Below are positions 56,011-64,000 of a stretch of DNA of 64,000 nt, in pieces (position 1 is the first letter of the stretch; each line of letters begins with the position of its first letter). The notes beneath the pieces were generated by a model, which made no database searches, was not told the origin of the DNA, and was given only the letters and a program-made list of their open reading frames with translations. Origin of the DNA: Sulfitobacter sp. (GTDB lineage Bacteria; Pseudomonadota; Alphaproteobacteria; Rhodobacterales; Rhodobacteraceae); assembly GCA_029252045.1 (NCBI GenBank), contig JAQXCD010000034.1, forward strand, positions 21,255 to 85,254, written 5' to 3'. The position numbers and the translations under genes are program-made.

Positions 56011-57114
56011 ATGGGGGTCACCATTTTGAACAATCTCACTTCAATCAAGCGATCACTGCAGTTGCTGAGCGTGATTGCCGTTTTCGTTACCGCCTATTTC
56101 GCCAAGGATCTGATACTCCCGATCCTTCTGGGCTTTCTGCTGGCGCTCACGCTCAGCCCGCTGATGCGGACGCTGGGGCGCGCAGGTGTGCCCAGCGGGC
56201 CTGCGGCGGTGCTGGTGGTGGGGCTGTCGGGCATTGCGATCCTGTCGGTCGTCGGCGTAGCGGCGGGCACAATCGCGCTGTGGTCCGACGAGCTGCCGCA
56301 GATGGGTGACCAGATCAAGATCAAGCTGAGCGGCATGGCAGACGCCGTCGAAACCGTGCGCCGCGCAACCGATCAGGTGGACCGCATCAGCACGCCCGCT
56401 GATGGCACACAGGAGGTTGTAGTCAAACAGCCCGGATTTCTGGACAGCGCGATGAGCACGGGCATGAAGCTGGGCGGCACAATGACCGTGTCACTGGTGC
56501 TGGCGATGTTCCTGCTGGCTTCGGGCAATATGTTCTACGTCAAGCTGGTGCAGTCGTTCCAGTCGATGGCGGACAAAAAACGCGCGCTGAATGCGGTGTA
56601 TGACGTGGAAAAGCGCGTCTCGCGGTATTTGCTGACAATCACGATGATCAACGCCGTGCTGGGCCTGTGCATCTGGACGGTGCTCGCGCTGCTGGGGCTA
56701 CCGGGGGCGCATATTTTTGGTGTAGCCGCGTTCCTGCTCAACTTCCTGCCCTACATCGGCGGGGTGATCGGGGCCGCGGTGGCCGCGGCCTATGCGCTGA
56801 TAACGTTCGATTCTGTCGGGTACGCGCTGCTGGTGCCGGCGGGCTATATGTTACTGACCACGCTTGAGGGGCAGTTTATCACCCCTTGGCTCGTGGGTTG
56901 GCGGCTTGAGATCAACACGGTCGCGGTTTTTCTGACTGTGGTGCTGTGGGGGTGGCTCTGGGGTATTGCGGGCGCGCTGATCGCTGTGCCGTTTCTGGTG
57001 GTGTTCAAGGTTGTCTGCGACAATGTCGCGTCCTTGCAGATGATCAGCCACTTTCTGGACAATGAGACCAGAACGCCACCCGGTGACGGGCAGGAGACCG
57101 CACGCGCCACCTGA
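56011..57114 (+). CDS. AI-2E family transporter
   Basis: A 367-residue membrane protein of the AI-2E/PerM family with about eight helices, for example DLILPILLGFLLALTLSPLM and the C-terminal FGVAAFLLNFLPYIGGVIGA. It includes GQFITPWLVGWRLEINTVAV, a strong family marker. Members have been proposed to export autoinducer-2 or act as antiporters; the function here is unknown. It is divergent from the nuclease gene and convergent with the TRAP operon. Confidence 0.92.
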   Translation: MGVTILNNLTSIKRSLQLLSVIAVFVTAYFAKDLILPILLGFLLALTLSPLMRTLGRAGVPSGPAAVLVVGLSGIAILSVVGVAAGTIALWSDELPQMGDQIKIKLSGMADAVETVRRATDQVDRISTPADGTQEVVVKQPGFLDSAMSTGMKLGGTMTVSLVLAMFLLASGNMFYVKLVQSFQSMADKKRALNAVYDVEKRVSRYLLTITMINAVLGLCIWTVLALLGLPGAHIFGVAAFLLNFLPYIGGVIGAAVAAAYALITFDSVGYALLVPAGYMLLTTLEGQFITPWLVGWRLEINTVAVFLTVVLWGWLWGIAGALIAVPFLVVFKVVCDNVASLQMISHFLDNETRTPPGDGQETARAT

Positions 57115-57136
57115 AACGGCAGCGCGTGCGAAAGGC

Positions 57137-58537
57137 CTAGCTTGCCAGTGACGGCAGCCACAGCACGATAGAGGGGAAAGCCACCAACAATGCGATGGTG
57201 ATGCCGTCCGCGATGAAGAAGGGTGTCACACCTTTGAACACGTCCTGTACTGTCAAATCATCGCGGACACCTGCGACAACAAAACAGTTGAGACCGATGG
57301 GCGGTGTAATCAGGCAGAACTCGGCCATCTTCACCACCAATATCCCGAACCAGATCGCACACATCGGACCGGACATGCCGAAGGCGGAATCATCTGCTGC
57401 GACATTCACACCGCCGTTCAGTGCCATCACCGCAGGATAAACAACCGGCAGGGTCAAAAGCAACATGCCGATAGCGTCCATGAACATACCCAGCACCGCA
57501 TAGGCCAGCAGGATCATGATCAGGATCAGCATCGGCGACATCGTCAGCGACGTGATCCAATCGGCGAACGCGCCCGGCAGGTCGGCAAAGCCAAGAAAGC
57601 GCACATAGATCAACACACCCCAGATGATGGTGAAAATCATCACTGTCAGTTTTGCTGTCTCAAGCAGCGCATCCTTCAACTCGGGCCAGCGCATGCCACG
57701 CCAGAGAGCCATCAGGAAGACAATAAACGCGCCGATGGCACCGCCTTCGGTCGGGGTGCCCCATGCATCTCCGAAGGGGTTATAGACGAAGAAGATGATG
57801 ATCACGACGACGGCTACTATGGGCAGTGCCGGTGGCAGCGACTCAAAACGCTGTTTCCATGTAAAGCCGCCAATCGGGGGGCCTACGTTTTTCCAGATCA
57901 TCGCGATTGCAACGATAATGATTGTATAAACCAGCGCCGAGAAGGCACCGGGAATAAAGCCCGCCAGCAGCAGCTTGCCCACGTCCTGCTCGACGATGAT
58001 CGCATAGATCACCAGAATGGCCGAAGGCGGGATAAGCGATGCAAGCGTACCGGCCGCGGCCACAACCCCTGCCGCGAACTGTTTGTTATAACCGTTCTCC
58101 AACATCTCGGGGATGGCGATGCGGGCAAACACCGCAGAGGTAGCAACAGAGGCACCAGACACAGCCGCAAAGCCAGCGGTGGCGAAAACTGTCGCCACAG
58201 CCAGACCACCGGGAACCCAGGCAATCCAGCGCTTGGCGGCCTCGAACAGGGCCTTGGTAAGGCCCGCGTAATAGGCCAGATAGCCGATCAGGATGAACGT
58301 GGGGATCAGCGACAAGGCCTGGCTTGCGACCTTGGAGTGCGGCACCTGCCCTGCTGTTTTGGTTGCAACGGTCAGCGCCCAGATGAACTGCGACGGGTCA
58401 TACCCTTTCTTGGACCAGAAAATCCAGATCAGGCCGATCAGGCCTGCCATAGCGGCGGCGAAGGCCACACGCATCCCCAGCACCACCATAAGCAGCAGGC
58501 CGAGCGAGACATAAATGCCAATCTCGATTGGTTCCAT
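57137..58537 (-). CDS. TRAP transporter large permease (DctM family)
   Basis: Main membrane subunit of a tripartite periplasmic transporter, about 466 residues and twelve or so helices. GGLAVATVFATAGFAAVSGA and GTLASLIPPSAILVIYAIIV mark the family. The start MEPIEIGIYVSLGLLLM uses the ATG overlapping the dctQ-type stop (TAATG); the longer frame beyond lies within the small permease gene. Driven by sodium or proton gradients; solute unknown. Confidence 0.95.
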   Translation of the reverse strand: MEPIEIGIYVSLGLLLMVVLGMRVAFAAAMAGLIGLIWIFWSKKGYDPSQFIWALTVATKTAGQVPHSKVASQALSLIPTFILIGYLAYYAGLTKALFEAAKRWIAWVPGGLAVATVFATAGFAAVSGASVATSAVFARIAIPEMLENGYNKQFAAGVVAAAGTLASLIPPSAILVIYAIIVEQDVGKLLLAGFIPGAFSALVYTIIIVAIAMIWKNVGPPIGGFTWKQRFESLPPALPIVAVVVIIIFFVYNPFGDAWGTPTEGGAIGAFIVFLMALWRGMRWPELKDALLETAKLTVMIFTIIWGVLIYVRFLGFADLPGAFADWITSLTMSPMLILIMILLAYAVLGMFMDAIGMLLLTLPVVYPAVMALNGGVNVAADDSAFGMSGPMCAIWFGILVVKMAEFCLITPPIGLNCFVVAGVRDDLTVQDVFKGVTPFFIADGITIALLVAFPSIVLWLPSLAS

Positions 58538-59172
58538 TACATATTCTCCCGACCGGTGACAGCAGCCGCTTCGCGGGCTGCAATTGTAGCGGCATCTTCG
58601 ATCAGCGGCACTGCCACTGGCTCGTCCGTGCCGGAGATGATTGCGCGGGTGTAGGCCCAGAGTTGCAGGACCAACCGAAGGGCCAGCACGCTGAACGCCA
58701 TCGGCACAATCAGTTTGGCAGGCCAGACCGGCAGCTTGATGTCGATTGTGCTGTCGCGGCTCCACAAGGGAGACCCGAAGTCGAAACTGCGCTGGAAATG
58801 CGCCCAAGAGCCCCATATCAACAGGATAATCAGCAGCAGGACCATCGCTGTGGTGACAAATTCTGCCATCCACAACATGCGGCCTTTGAGGCGTCCCACA
58901 AGGATATCCATGCGGATGTGTCCGCCGTCGCGCTGGGTATAGCTGACGCCCATAATGGCAATCAGCGGCATCATCACTTCGATCCAGTCAACGTAGCCGC
59001 GCACAGGCGCGTTGAATATGTTACGTCCCCCCACCGAATAGACGGCCAGGAACATCAGCGCAAAAACCGCCAGTCCGCTCACCAGTCCGAACACCCGCTC
59101 CAGCTTGTTAAGCCCCAGGTCCAGACGGCTTAGAAGTGTATCGTCGGACAATACCGCAGCACGCATGGCCAT
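58537..59172 (-). CDS. TRAP transporter small permease (DctQ family)
   Basis: Small membrane subunit of 211 residues with four helices, including GLVSGLAVFALMFLAVYSVG and WIEVMMPLIAIMGVSYTQRD. It overlaps the large permease start by one base (TAATG). It is separated from the binding-protein gene by 94 bases that contain a hairpin, which should lower its expression relative to that protein. Confidence 0.93.
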   Translation of the reverse strand: MAMRAAVLSDDTLLSRLDLGLNKLERVFGLVSGLAVFALMFLAVYSVGGRNIFNAPVRGYVDWIEVMMPLIAIMGVSYTQRDGGHIRMDILVGRLKGRMLWMAEFVTTAMVLLLIILLIWGSWAHFQRSFDFGSPLWSRDSTIDIKLPVWPAKLIVPMAFSVLALRLVLQLWAYTRAIISGTDEPVAVPLIEDAATIAAREAAAVTGRENM

Positions 59173-59207
59173 CGGCTGTCTCCTTGTTATCTGTTGAGAT
59201 TGGTCGC

Positions 59208-59250
59208 AAAAACAAAAACGGCGCGCAGACCATTACAGGCCCGCGCGCCG
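59208..59250 (-). terminator. Hairpin between TRAP binding-protein and permease genes
   Basis: On the minus strand CGGCGCGC pairs with GCGCGCCG and is followed by a T-rich run (TTTTTGTTTT). It sits 16 bases after the binding-protein gene, and partial read-through would set a high binding-protein to permease ratio. Confidence 0.75.
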
Positions 59251-59266
59251 CTGATCATACCGGCGC

Positions 59267-60271
59267 TTATTTGCCCAGAGTTGTGATCACAAGATCATAG
59301 AGCTCTTGCGCAGGCAGACCGCGTGCGTTGTTCTCTTCGATCCATTTTGCGGCAACCGGGCCAGCAGCCAGTTCACGGAACTCGGCCAGACGCTCGGGGT
59401 TGTAGCTGATAACCTCGACGCCTTTCTCTTCCAGAAGCGGACCCCATTTGCCCATTGTCTCATTGTTGTAATAGTCGATGTAATAGGCCAAGGACTCGTC
59501 TACGGAACCCAGCAGGGCATCACGCTCTGCGTCGGTCAGCGCGTTCAGCGCGTCTGTGTTCACAACGATGGGGCAGTTTACAGTGCCGGGGTTCAGGTCA
59601 GACGTCCACCATTTGGCCGCTTCCATGATGCCGAACGACATATGGGCATGGGGCGCAAAAGCGATGGATTTAACGATACCCGAATCCAGCGCCTGACGCG
59701 CTTCCTGGGAGGTCACAGAAGTAGGGACAGCGCCCGCAAGCGTCATCGCCTCGCCGATACCGCCTGTGGCGCGTACGGTCAGACCTTTGAAATCCGCGAT
59801 GGTGCTGGGCGCATCACCCACACCGGCAAGGTTGTACTGCGGCATTGGCGAAGGCATCAACAGCGTGGCGTTCCAGCGCGCCAGATCGGCAATCACGGCA
59901 GGATGAGAATAGATCGCCTTGGAGACGGCTACTTCTTCTTCCAGCGTGCCCACACCCAGAAACGGCAGTTCCAGCACGGTGATGGAGGGGTTTTTGTCCG
60001 CATGGTAGCCGGCACAGAACTGCGCCATCTCGAAGGCACCGATAGAGATACCATCAAGGTTCTCGGTGTTCTTGGACAGGCCACCATAGCTGATGTTCAA
60101 GGTGAATTCGCCGTTGGTCTTTGCAGACACCAGCTCGGCCATTTTCTCTACATGCTCGGTGAACGCGCGGCGCTTGCCCCAAACGGAAACGTTCCACTCG
60201 GTTGCTGCGGCCTCGGATACAAAAGCAAAGCTCAGAGCGCAGACGGCTGCGCCGCTCATAAATTTATTCAT
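59267..60271 (-). CDS. TRAP transporter substrate-binding protein (DctP family)
   Basis: Periplasmic binding protein of about 334 residues with a signal peptide (AAVCALSFAFVSEAAATEW). The mature part has the DctP-type pattern, with GKRRAFTEHVEKMAELVSAK near the start, LTVRATGGIGEAMTLAGAVP and VTSQEARQALDSGIVKSIAF, which contains the solute-carboxylate site region. The natural ligand is unknown. I start it at MNKFMSGAAVC (ATG at 60269-60271); a TTG 25 codons earlier lacks support. It is divergent from acs. Confidence 0.93.
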   Translation of the reverse strand: MNKFMSGAAVCALSFAFVSEAAATEWNVSVWGKRRAFTEHVEKMAELVSAKTNGEFTLNISYGGLSKNTENLDGISIGAFEMAQFCAGYHADKNPSITVLELPFLGVGTLEEEVAVSKAIYSHPAVIADLARWNATLLMPSPMPQYNLAGVGDAPSTIADFKGLTVRATGGIGEAMTLAGAVPTSVTSQEARQALDSGIVKSIAFAPHAHMSFGIMEAAKWWTSDLNPGTVNCPIVVNTDALNALTDAERDALLGSVDESLAYYIDYYNNETMGKWGPLLEEKGVEVISYNPERLAEFRELAAGPVAAKWIEENNARGLPAQELYDLVITTLGK

Positions 60272-60550
60272 TGGTTTCTCCCTTTGGTGCGGTCCTATTG
60301 TGGCCCGCTTGCGGGGCACGGTAACGGCTACCCCTGCCCTTGCCAAGCCACTGAATCCCGCTGCCTATAGATTAGGCACGGACAGAATTTACAAGTTTTA
60401 CACAATTTCGGAAATTTATTGACACAAACGCATCCCCGACACAGCCAGTATTATTCCCTTACCGGCCTTCACCCCCTAAGCTTCGCCTCATCAGTGGTGA
60501 AACAGCGCAAACCAAAAGACGCACACCGCCCCTAGGAGGAAATTAAATCC

Positions 60551-62503
60551 ATGTCACAGACTGCCAAAACCTATCCGCCCAGTGCCGAACTGGCCGCATC
60601 CGCCCATGTGGACGCCGCAAAATATGACGCAATGTATGCTGCATCCCTGTCCGATCCAGACGGGTTCTGGGGCGAGCAAGGCAGCCGCGTAGACTGGATC
60701 AAGCCGTTTACACAAGTGAGTGACGTGGATTTCACACTCGGTCAGGTCAAGATCAACTGGTACGCTGACGGCCAGCTGAACGTGGCAGCCAACTGCATTG
60801 ACCGCCATCTGGAAACACGCGGCGACCAGACGGCCATCATCTGGGAGCCCGACAGCCCGGAAGAGCCTGCCCAGCACATCACCTACAAAGACCTGCACGC
60901 AGGCACCTGCCGGATGGCCAACGTGCTTAAGGATCTGGGCGTAGCGCGCGGCGACCGCGTGATCATCTATCTGCCGATGATCCCCGAGGCCGCCTATGCC
61001 ATGCTGGCCTGTGCGCGGATCGGTGCGATCCACTCGATCGTGTTTGCCGGTTTCTCGCCCGACGCACTGGCGGCGCGGGTCAACGGCTGTGACGCCAAGG
61101 TTGTCATCACCGCGGATCACGCCCCACGCGGTGGCCGTGCAACGCCCCTGAAAACCAACGCGGATCAGGCGCTGCTGCACTGCAAGGACAGCGTGAAATG
61201 TCTGGTAGTCAAGCGCACAGGCGGGCAAACGACTTGGACTGAAGGCCGCGATTTTGATTATAACGCACTGTCGGCTGCGGCCTCTGACACCTGCGCACCC
61301 GAAGCGATGAATGCAGAAGACCCGCTGTTCATTCTCTACACCTCGGGCTCTACCGGCCAGCCGAAAGGTGTTGTGCACACCACTGGCGGCTATCTGGTCT
61401 ATGCCGCGATGACGCATGAGATCACATTCGACTATAAAGAAGGCGATATCTTCTGGTGCACGGCGGATGTGGGCTGGGTCACGGGCCACAGCTATATCGT
61501 TTACGGCCCGCTGGCCAATGGGGCGACCACGGTTATGTTCGAGGGTGTCCCGACCTACCCCGATGCCAGCCGTTTCTGGCAGGTCTGCGAAAAGCACAAG
61601 GTCAACCAGTTCTACACCGCGCCAACCGCACTGCGCGCCCTGATGGGTAAGGGCAACAGCTTTGTCGAGGGCAACGATCTGTCGTCGCTGCGCATCCTTG
61701 GCACCGTGGGCGAGCCGATCAACCCCGAAGCGTGGAACTGGTACAACGAAGTTGTCGGCGGCGGGCGTTGCCCGATTGTCGATACATGGTGGCAGACCGA
61801 AACAGGCGGCCACCTGATGACGCCCCTGCCCGGTGCCCACGCGATGAAGCCCGGCTCGGCGATGAAGCCGTTCTTCGGGATCGAACCTGTTGTGCTGGAG
61901 CCAACCACAGCTGAAATCCTGACGGACAACCCGTCCGAAGGTGTGCTGTGCATCTCCAGCAGCTGGCCCGGCCAGATGCGCACCGTCTGGGGCGATCATG
62001 ACCGCTTCGAGAAAACCTACTTCTCCGACTACCCCGGCTACTACTTCACAGGTGACGGTTGCAAACGCGACGCAGACGGCGATTACTGGATCACAGGCCG
62101 CGTCGATGATGTGATCAACGTCTCCGGCCACCGCATGGGAACGGCGGAAGTCGAATCCGCGCTGGTTGCCCACGCCAAAGTGGCCGAAGCTGCTGTGGTC
62201 GGCTATCCGCACGCGATCAAAGGCCAGGGCATCTATTGCTACGTCACCCTCATGGGCGGCGAGGAACCAAGCGAAGAGTTGCGCGTGGAGCTGCGCAACT
62301 GGGTCCGCACGGAAATCGGCCCCATCGCGTCACCAGACCTGATCCAATGGGCCCCCGGCCTGCCCAAGACACGCTCGGGCAAGATTATGCGACGCATCCT
62401 GCGCAAGATCGCAGAGAACGATCACGCCACGCTGGGAGATACCTCAACACTGGCAGACCCGTCTGTGGTGGACGAGCTGATCGAGAACCGTATGAACAAA
62501 TAA
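60551..62503 (+). CDS. acs: Acetyl-CoA synthetase
   Basis: Activates acetate to acetyl-CoA through an acetyl-adenylate, 650 residues. ATP motif [14 protein letters not shown], the active-site [16 protein letters not shown] and the regulatory lysine in [16 protein letters not shown], a site commonly controlled by acetylation, are all present. AGGAGG lies 11 bases before the ATG. It ends before a strong terminator. Because it is divergent from the TRAP operon, import of an acetate-yielding acid is possible but unproved. Confidence 0.97.
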   Translation: MSQTAKTYPPSAELAASAHVDAAKYDAMYAASLSDPDGFWGEQGSRVDWIKPFTQVSDVDFTLGQVKINWYADGQLNVAANCIDRHLETRGDQTAIIWEPDSPEEPAQHITYKDLHAGTCRMANVLKDLGVARGDRVIIYLPMIPEAAYAMLACARIGAIHSIVFAGFSPDALAARVNGCDAKVVITADHAPRGGRATPLKTNADQALLHCKDSVKCLVVKRTGGQTTWTEGRDFDYNALSAAASDTCAPEAMNAEDPLFILYTSGSTGQPKGVVHTTGGYLVYAAMTHEITFDYKEGDIFWCTADVGWVTGHSYIVYGPLANGATTVMFEGVPTYPDASRFWQVCEKHKVNQFYTAPTALRALMGKGNSFVEGNDLSSLRILGTVGEPINPEAWNWYNEVVGGGRCPIVDTWWQTETGGHLMTPLPGAHAMKPGSAMKPFFGIEPVVLEPTTAEILTDNPSEGVLCISSSWPGQMRTVWGDHDRFEKTYFSDYPGYYFTGDGCKRDADGDYWITGRVDDVINVSGHRMGTAEVESALVAHAKVAEAAVVGYPHAIKGQGIYCYVTLMGGEEPSEELRVELRNWVRTEIGPIASPDLIQWAPGLPKTRSGKIMRRILRKIAENDHATLGDTSTLADPSVVDELIENRMNK

Positions 62504-62511
62504 AATTTTGT

Positions 62512-62521
62512 TTGTATACAA
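62512..62521. promoter_or_regulatory. Ten-base perfect palindrome after acs
   Basis: TTGTATACAA lies eight bases after the acs stop codon and just before its terminator. Short perfect palindromes of this kind are typical operator half-site arrangements, but its downstream position makes a regulatory role doubtful. Confidence 0.2.
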
Positions 62522-62526
62522 GCAGA

Positions 62527-62555
62527 AAGGCGTCCCGGATCGGGGCGCCTTTTTT
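62527..62555 (+). terminator. Rho-independent terminator of acs
   Basis: AAGGCGTCCCG pairs with CGGGGCGCCTT (one G-T pair) around GAT and is followed by a T run (62550-62555). Position and structure fit an intrinsic terminator for acs. Confidence 0.92.
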
Positions 62556-62785
62556 CTATTCAGGGGGCTGATACTATCGTTGCATCGAAGCAGTCATCAA
62601 ATATCCTTAGTAAGGGATTTTGTAACGTTTCAGTTCCATGCCTGATGGCAAGCCGTCTGCAGGATTGATGCCATTCAGCAAACAATGAACTCAAGACAGC
62701 CACATTGCAGCGTGAATTCTGCCTGAATTGCAGGTCATATACCACCATGAAGGGTATCACCTTTTGTTGTGTTTGAGGAACTATA

Positions 62786-63898
62786 ATGGCCATAACAACC
62801 AACCGATTGGTAGAGCTGGCAACTACAACTTCACCCACATCAGCGCTTGGCGGTACGACCTGGTCGTTTGCAGCAGGCGATCTCGTTACCGAAGTGAATG
62901 CGGTGTTCAACGCTGAGGTTACTGGCACTCTCGGTGTCATGCAGCCGTGTGATACCGTCGATCTGGATGGCAACGGCAGTTACGAAGGCACATACCAAGG
63001 GCGTTTCAATTATCTCGACTCCACATTCAATCTTGGCGGTGGTGCCGCACCTGTCTCTGGCACTATCAACATTATCGAAATTACCGTAGGCGGTACGCCA
63101 AAGTACTTCGTGATCATAGGTGATGCCTTGGCCGCAGGCCTAGACGGGAATGGTCTGAACTCTATTGAATTTGGCCCTACCATGGCCAGCTCCCCTAATA
63201 CTGCCGGGCTGAACTTTGACGACGCAACCACTTACGAACTGGTTTGCTTTGCCAAAGGGACAGAAATATTGACCAACGACGGAAACTGCCCTGTAGAGCA
63301 CCTGAAAATCGGTGATCTTGTTTTGACAAAGGACAATGGCTACCAAAAAATTCGCTGGATCGGGTCACGAAAGGTTTCTGCAAAGGGATCTTTTGCGCCT
63401 GTGGTCTTTTTACCCGGTTCTATTGGAAACAACAAAACCCTGCAACTCAGCCAACAACACAGAGTCCACATCGCAGAGCCGATGGTTGAGCTCTATTTTG
63501 GCGACGCATCAATTCTGGCAGCCGCCAAATCCCTTATAAACGGGAAAACAATTTTCACTAAGGAAGGCGGCGAGATTGAGTATTTCCATGTATTGTTTGA
63601 CCAGCATGAACTGGTTTTTACCAACGGCACTTGGACCGAAAGCTTTTTTCCGACGGCGCGCACCCTAACGCAGCAAGATGCGAAAACGCAGTCGGAGGTG
63701 CTGGCATTGTTTCCCCAGCTTGCCAAAAACCCCGCAAGTTACGGCAAATCAGTCAGGCCCTGTCTGCGACATGCTGAAGCGAAACTGTTGGCCAAAATGC
63801 TTCCTACGGTTTCTAGCGTATCCAAGACCAACGCAACCAAATCATTCACCATCGGGCACACGACGCGGCGCGCCCCTACCTATTTCGCGGCAGCCTGA
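62786..63898 (+). CDS. Hint-domain protein, probably secreted without a classical signal
   Basis: A 370-residue protein with a hydrophilic, glycine- and threonine-rich N-terminal half containing acidic DxDxNG-like repeats (DLDGNGSYEG, then DGNGLNS). From Cys154 it has a Hint (Hedgehog/intein-type) domain: CFAKGTEILTNDGNCPVEHL, IRWIGSRKV, SQQHRVHI and YFHVLFDQHELVFTNGTW. The family occurs widely in Rhodobacterales and may self-process at the cysteine. There is no signal peptide, so type I secretion is possible. The gene and the 280 bases before it are richer in A and T than neighbouring genes. The last 70 residues are basic and low in similarity to anything I recognise. Confidence 0.88.
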   Translation: MAITTNRLVELATTTSPTSALGGTTWSFAAGDLVTEVNAVFNAEVTGTLGVMQPCDTVDLDGNGSYEGTYQGRFNYLDSTFNLGGGAAPVSGTINIIEITVGGTPKYFVIIGDALAAGLDGNGLNSIEFGPTMASSPNTAGLNFDDATTYELVCFAKGTEILTNDGNCPVEHLKIGDLVLTKDNGYQKIRWIGSRKVSAKGSFAPVVFLPGSIGNNKTLQLSQQHRVHIAEPMVELYFGDASILAAAKSLINGKTIFTKEGGEIEYFHVLFDQHELVFTNGTWTESFFPTARTLTQQDAKTQSEVLALFPQLAKNPASYGKSVRPCLRHAEAKLLAKMLPTVSSVSKTNATKSFTIGHTTRRAPTYFAAA

Positions 63899-64000
63899 TC
63901 GGGCGTGAACTGAAAGGTGGTAGCAAGCTTCGGCACCACAACAGGCAAAGCCTGACGTTGTTTGGTTGGTTGCCTCCTCAACTTGTGCTTTCTGTCGGCC
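63880..64000 (-). CDS. Possible C-terminal end of a gene running off the right edge
   Basis: Reading inward from base 64000 on the minus strand, a frame stays open for 39 codons, ending KLATTFQFTPDQAAAK before a stop, and overlaps the Hint gene end by 19 bases. The residue pattern looks protein-like but is too short to identify. Confidence 0.28.
   Translation of the reverse strand, partial: ADRKHKLRRQPTKQRQALPVVVPKLATTFQFTPDQAAAK

Noticed and set aside
60554..62212. 552-codon minus-strand frame opposite acs
   Set aside because: Antisense to a complete acetyl-CoA synthetase; high-GC genes commonly leave such open mirrors.
1..64000. tRNA genes, CRISPR arrays, insertion sequences, phage genes
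   Set aside because: Looked for cloverleaf ends, evenly spaced direct repeats, and transposase or integrase motifs; none was found by eye, so small RNAs could still be missed.

Overview
The window comes from a Rhodobacterales alphaproteobacterium, most like the marine Roseobacter group. The grounds are the dense, GC-rich gene order, the yajC-secDF run leading into ccmABC, a soxBDAG sarcosine oxidase operon, TRAP transport, and several small families common in that order (DUF1289, DUF302, Hint proteins). The species cannot be fixed from the sequence. No tRNA, rRNA, CRISPR array, insertion sequence or phage gene was seen.

Layout. 1-6039 (minus): protein export (yajC, secD, secF) runs into a TauE/SafE permease, an Mth938-domain gene and ccmA-ccmB-ccmC for cytochrome c maturation. 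6254-9550: serS, a DUF2235 lipase-fold gene broken by two single-base homopolymer insertions, and a TspO-like membrane protein. 9587-13263 (minus): a YfgM-like protein, bamB and der. 13517-18576 (plus): a two-gene RND efflux system whose pump has an unusual two-helix insertion. 18673-24108: a DUF302 protein, an Atm1-type ABC exporter, a LysM protein, a LOG-family protein, superoxide dismutase and a small secreted protein. 24188-29650 (minus): soxB, soxD, soxA, soxG, with a tiny membrane ORF on the opposite strand between soxD and soxB. 29887-31838 (plus): ccmI, ruvX and a DUF1289 gene. 32191-37588 (minus): dusA, a second TauE/SafE permease, a 2-oxoglutarate oxygenase and a DMT exporter in tight overlaps, preceded by two glutathione S-transferases.

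37589-43861 is a decaying accessory block. A 5'-truncated, frameshifted peptide-binding protein gene comes first. Three intact genes follow (MmgE/PrpD, class V aminotransferase, FAH-family hydrolase), then a 42-bp palindrome and a stop-riddled D-2-hydroxyacid dehydrogenase pseudogene. The three intact enzymes look like the surviving core of a catabolic pathway I cannot name.

43916-50402 is a nitrogen-compound region: a LysR regulator divergent from urate hydroxylase puuD, then hutD, hutH, and on the opposite strand hutC preceded by a Rieske oxygenase gene. The rest of the histidine pathway (hutU, hutI, hutF or hutG) is absent from the window. 50569-64000: transaldolase, an LprI-like protein, an SbcCD/YhaNO-like repair pair, an AI-2E-family permease, a TRAP transporter (binding protein, small and large subunits), acetyl-CoA synthetase, an AT-richer Hint-domain protein gene, and a possible gene end at the right edge.

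The parts most worth a second look are the PrpD/aminotransferase/FAH cassette between two pseudogenes, the reduced hut cluster with a Rieske oxygenase and matching upstream sequence elements, the RND pump insertion, and the doubly frameshifted DUF2235 gene.
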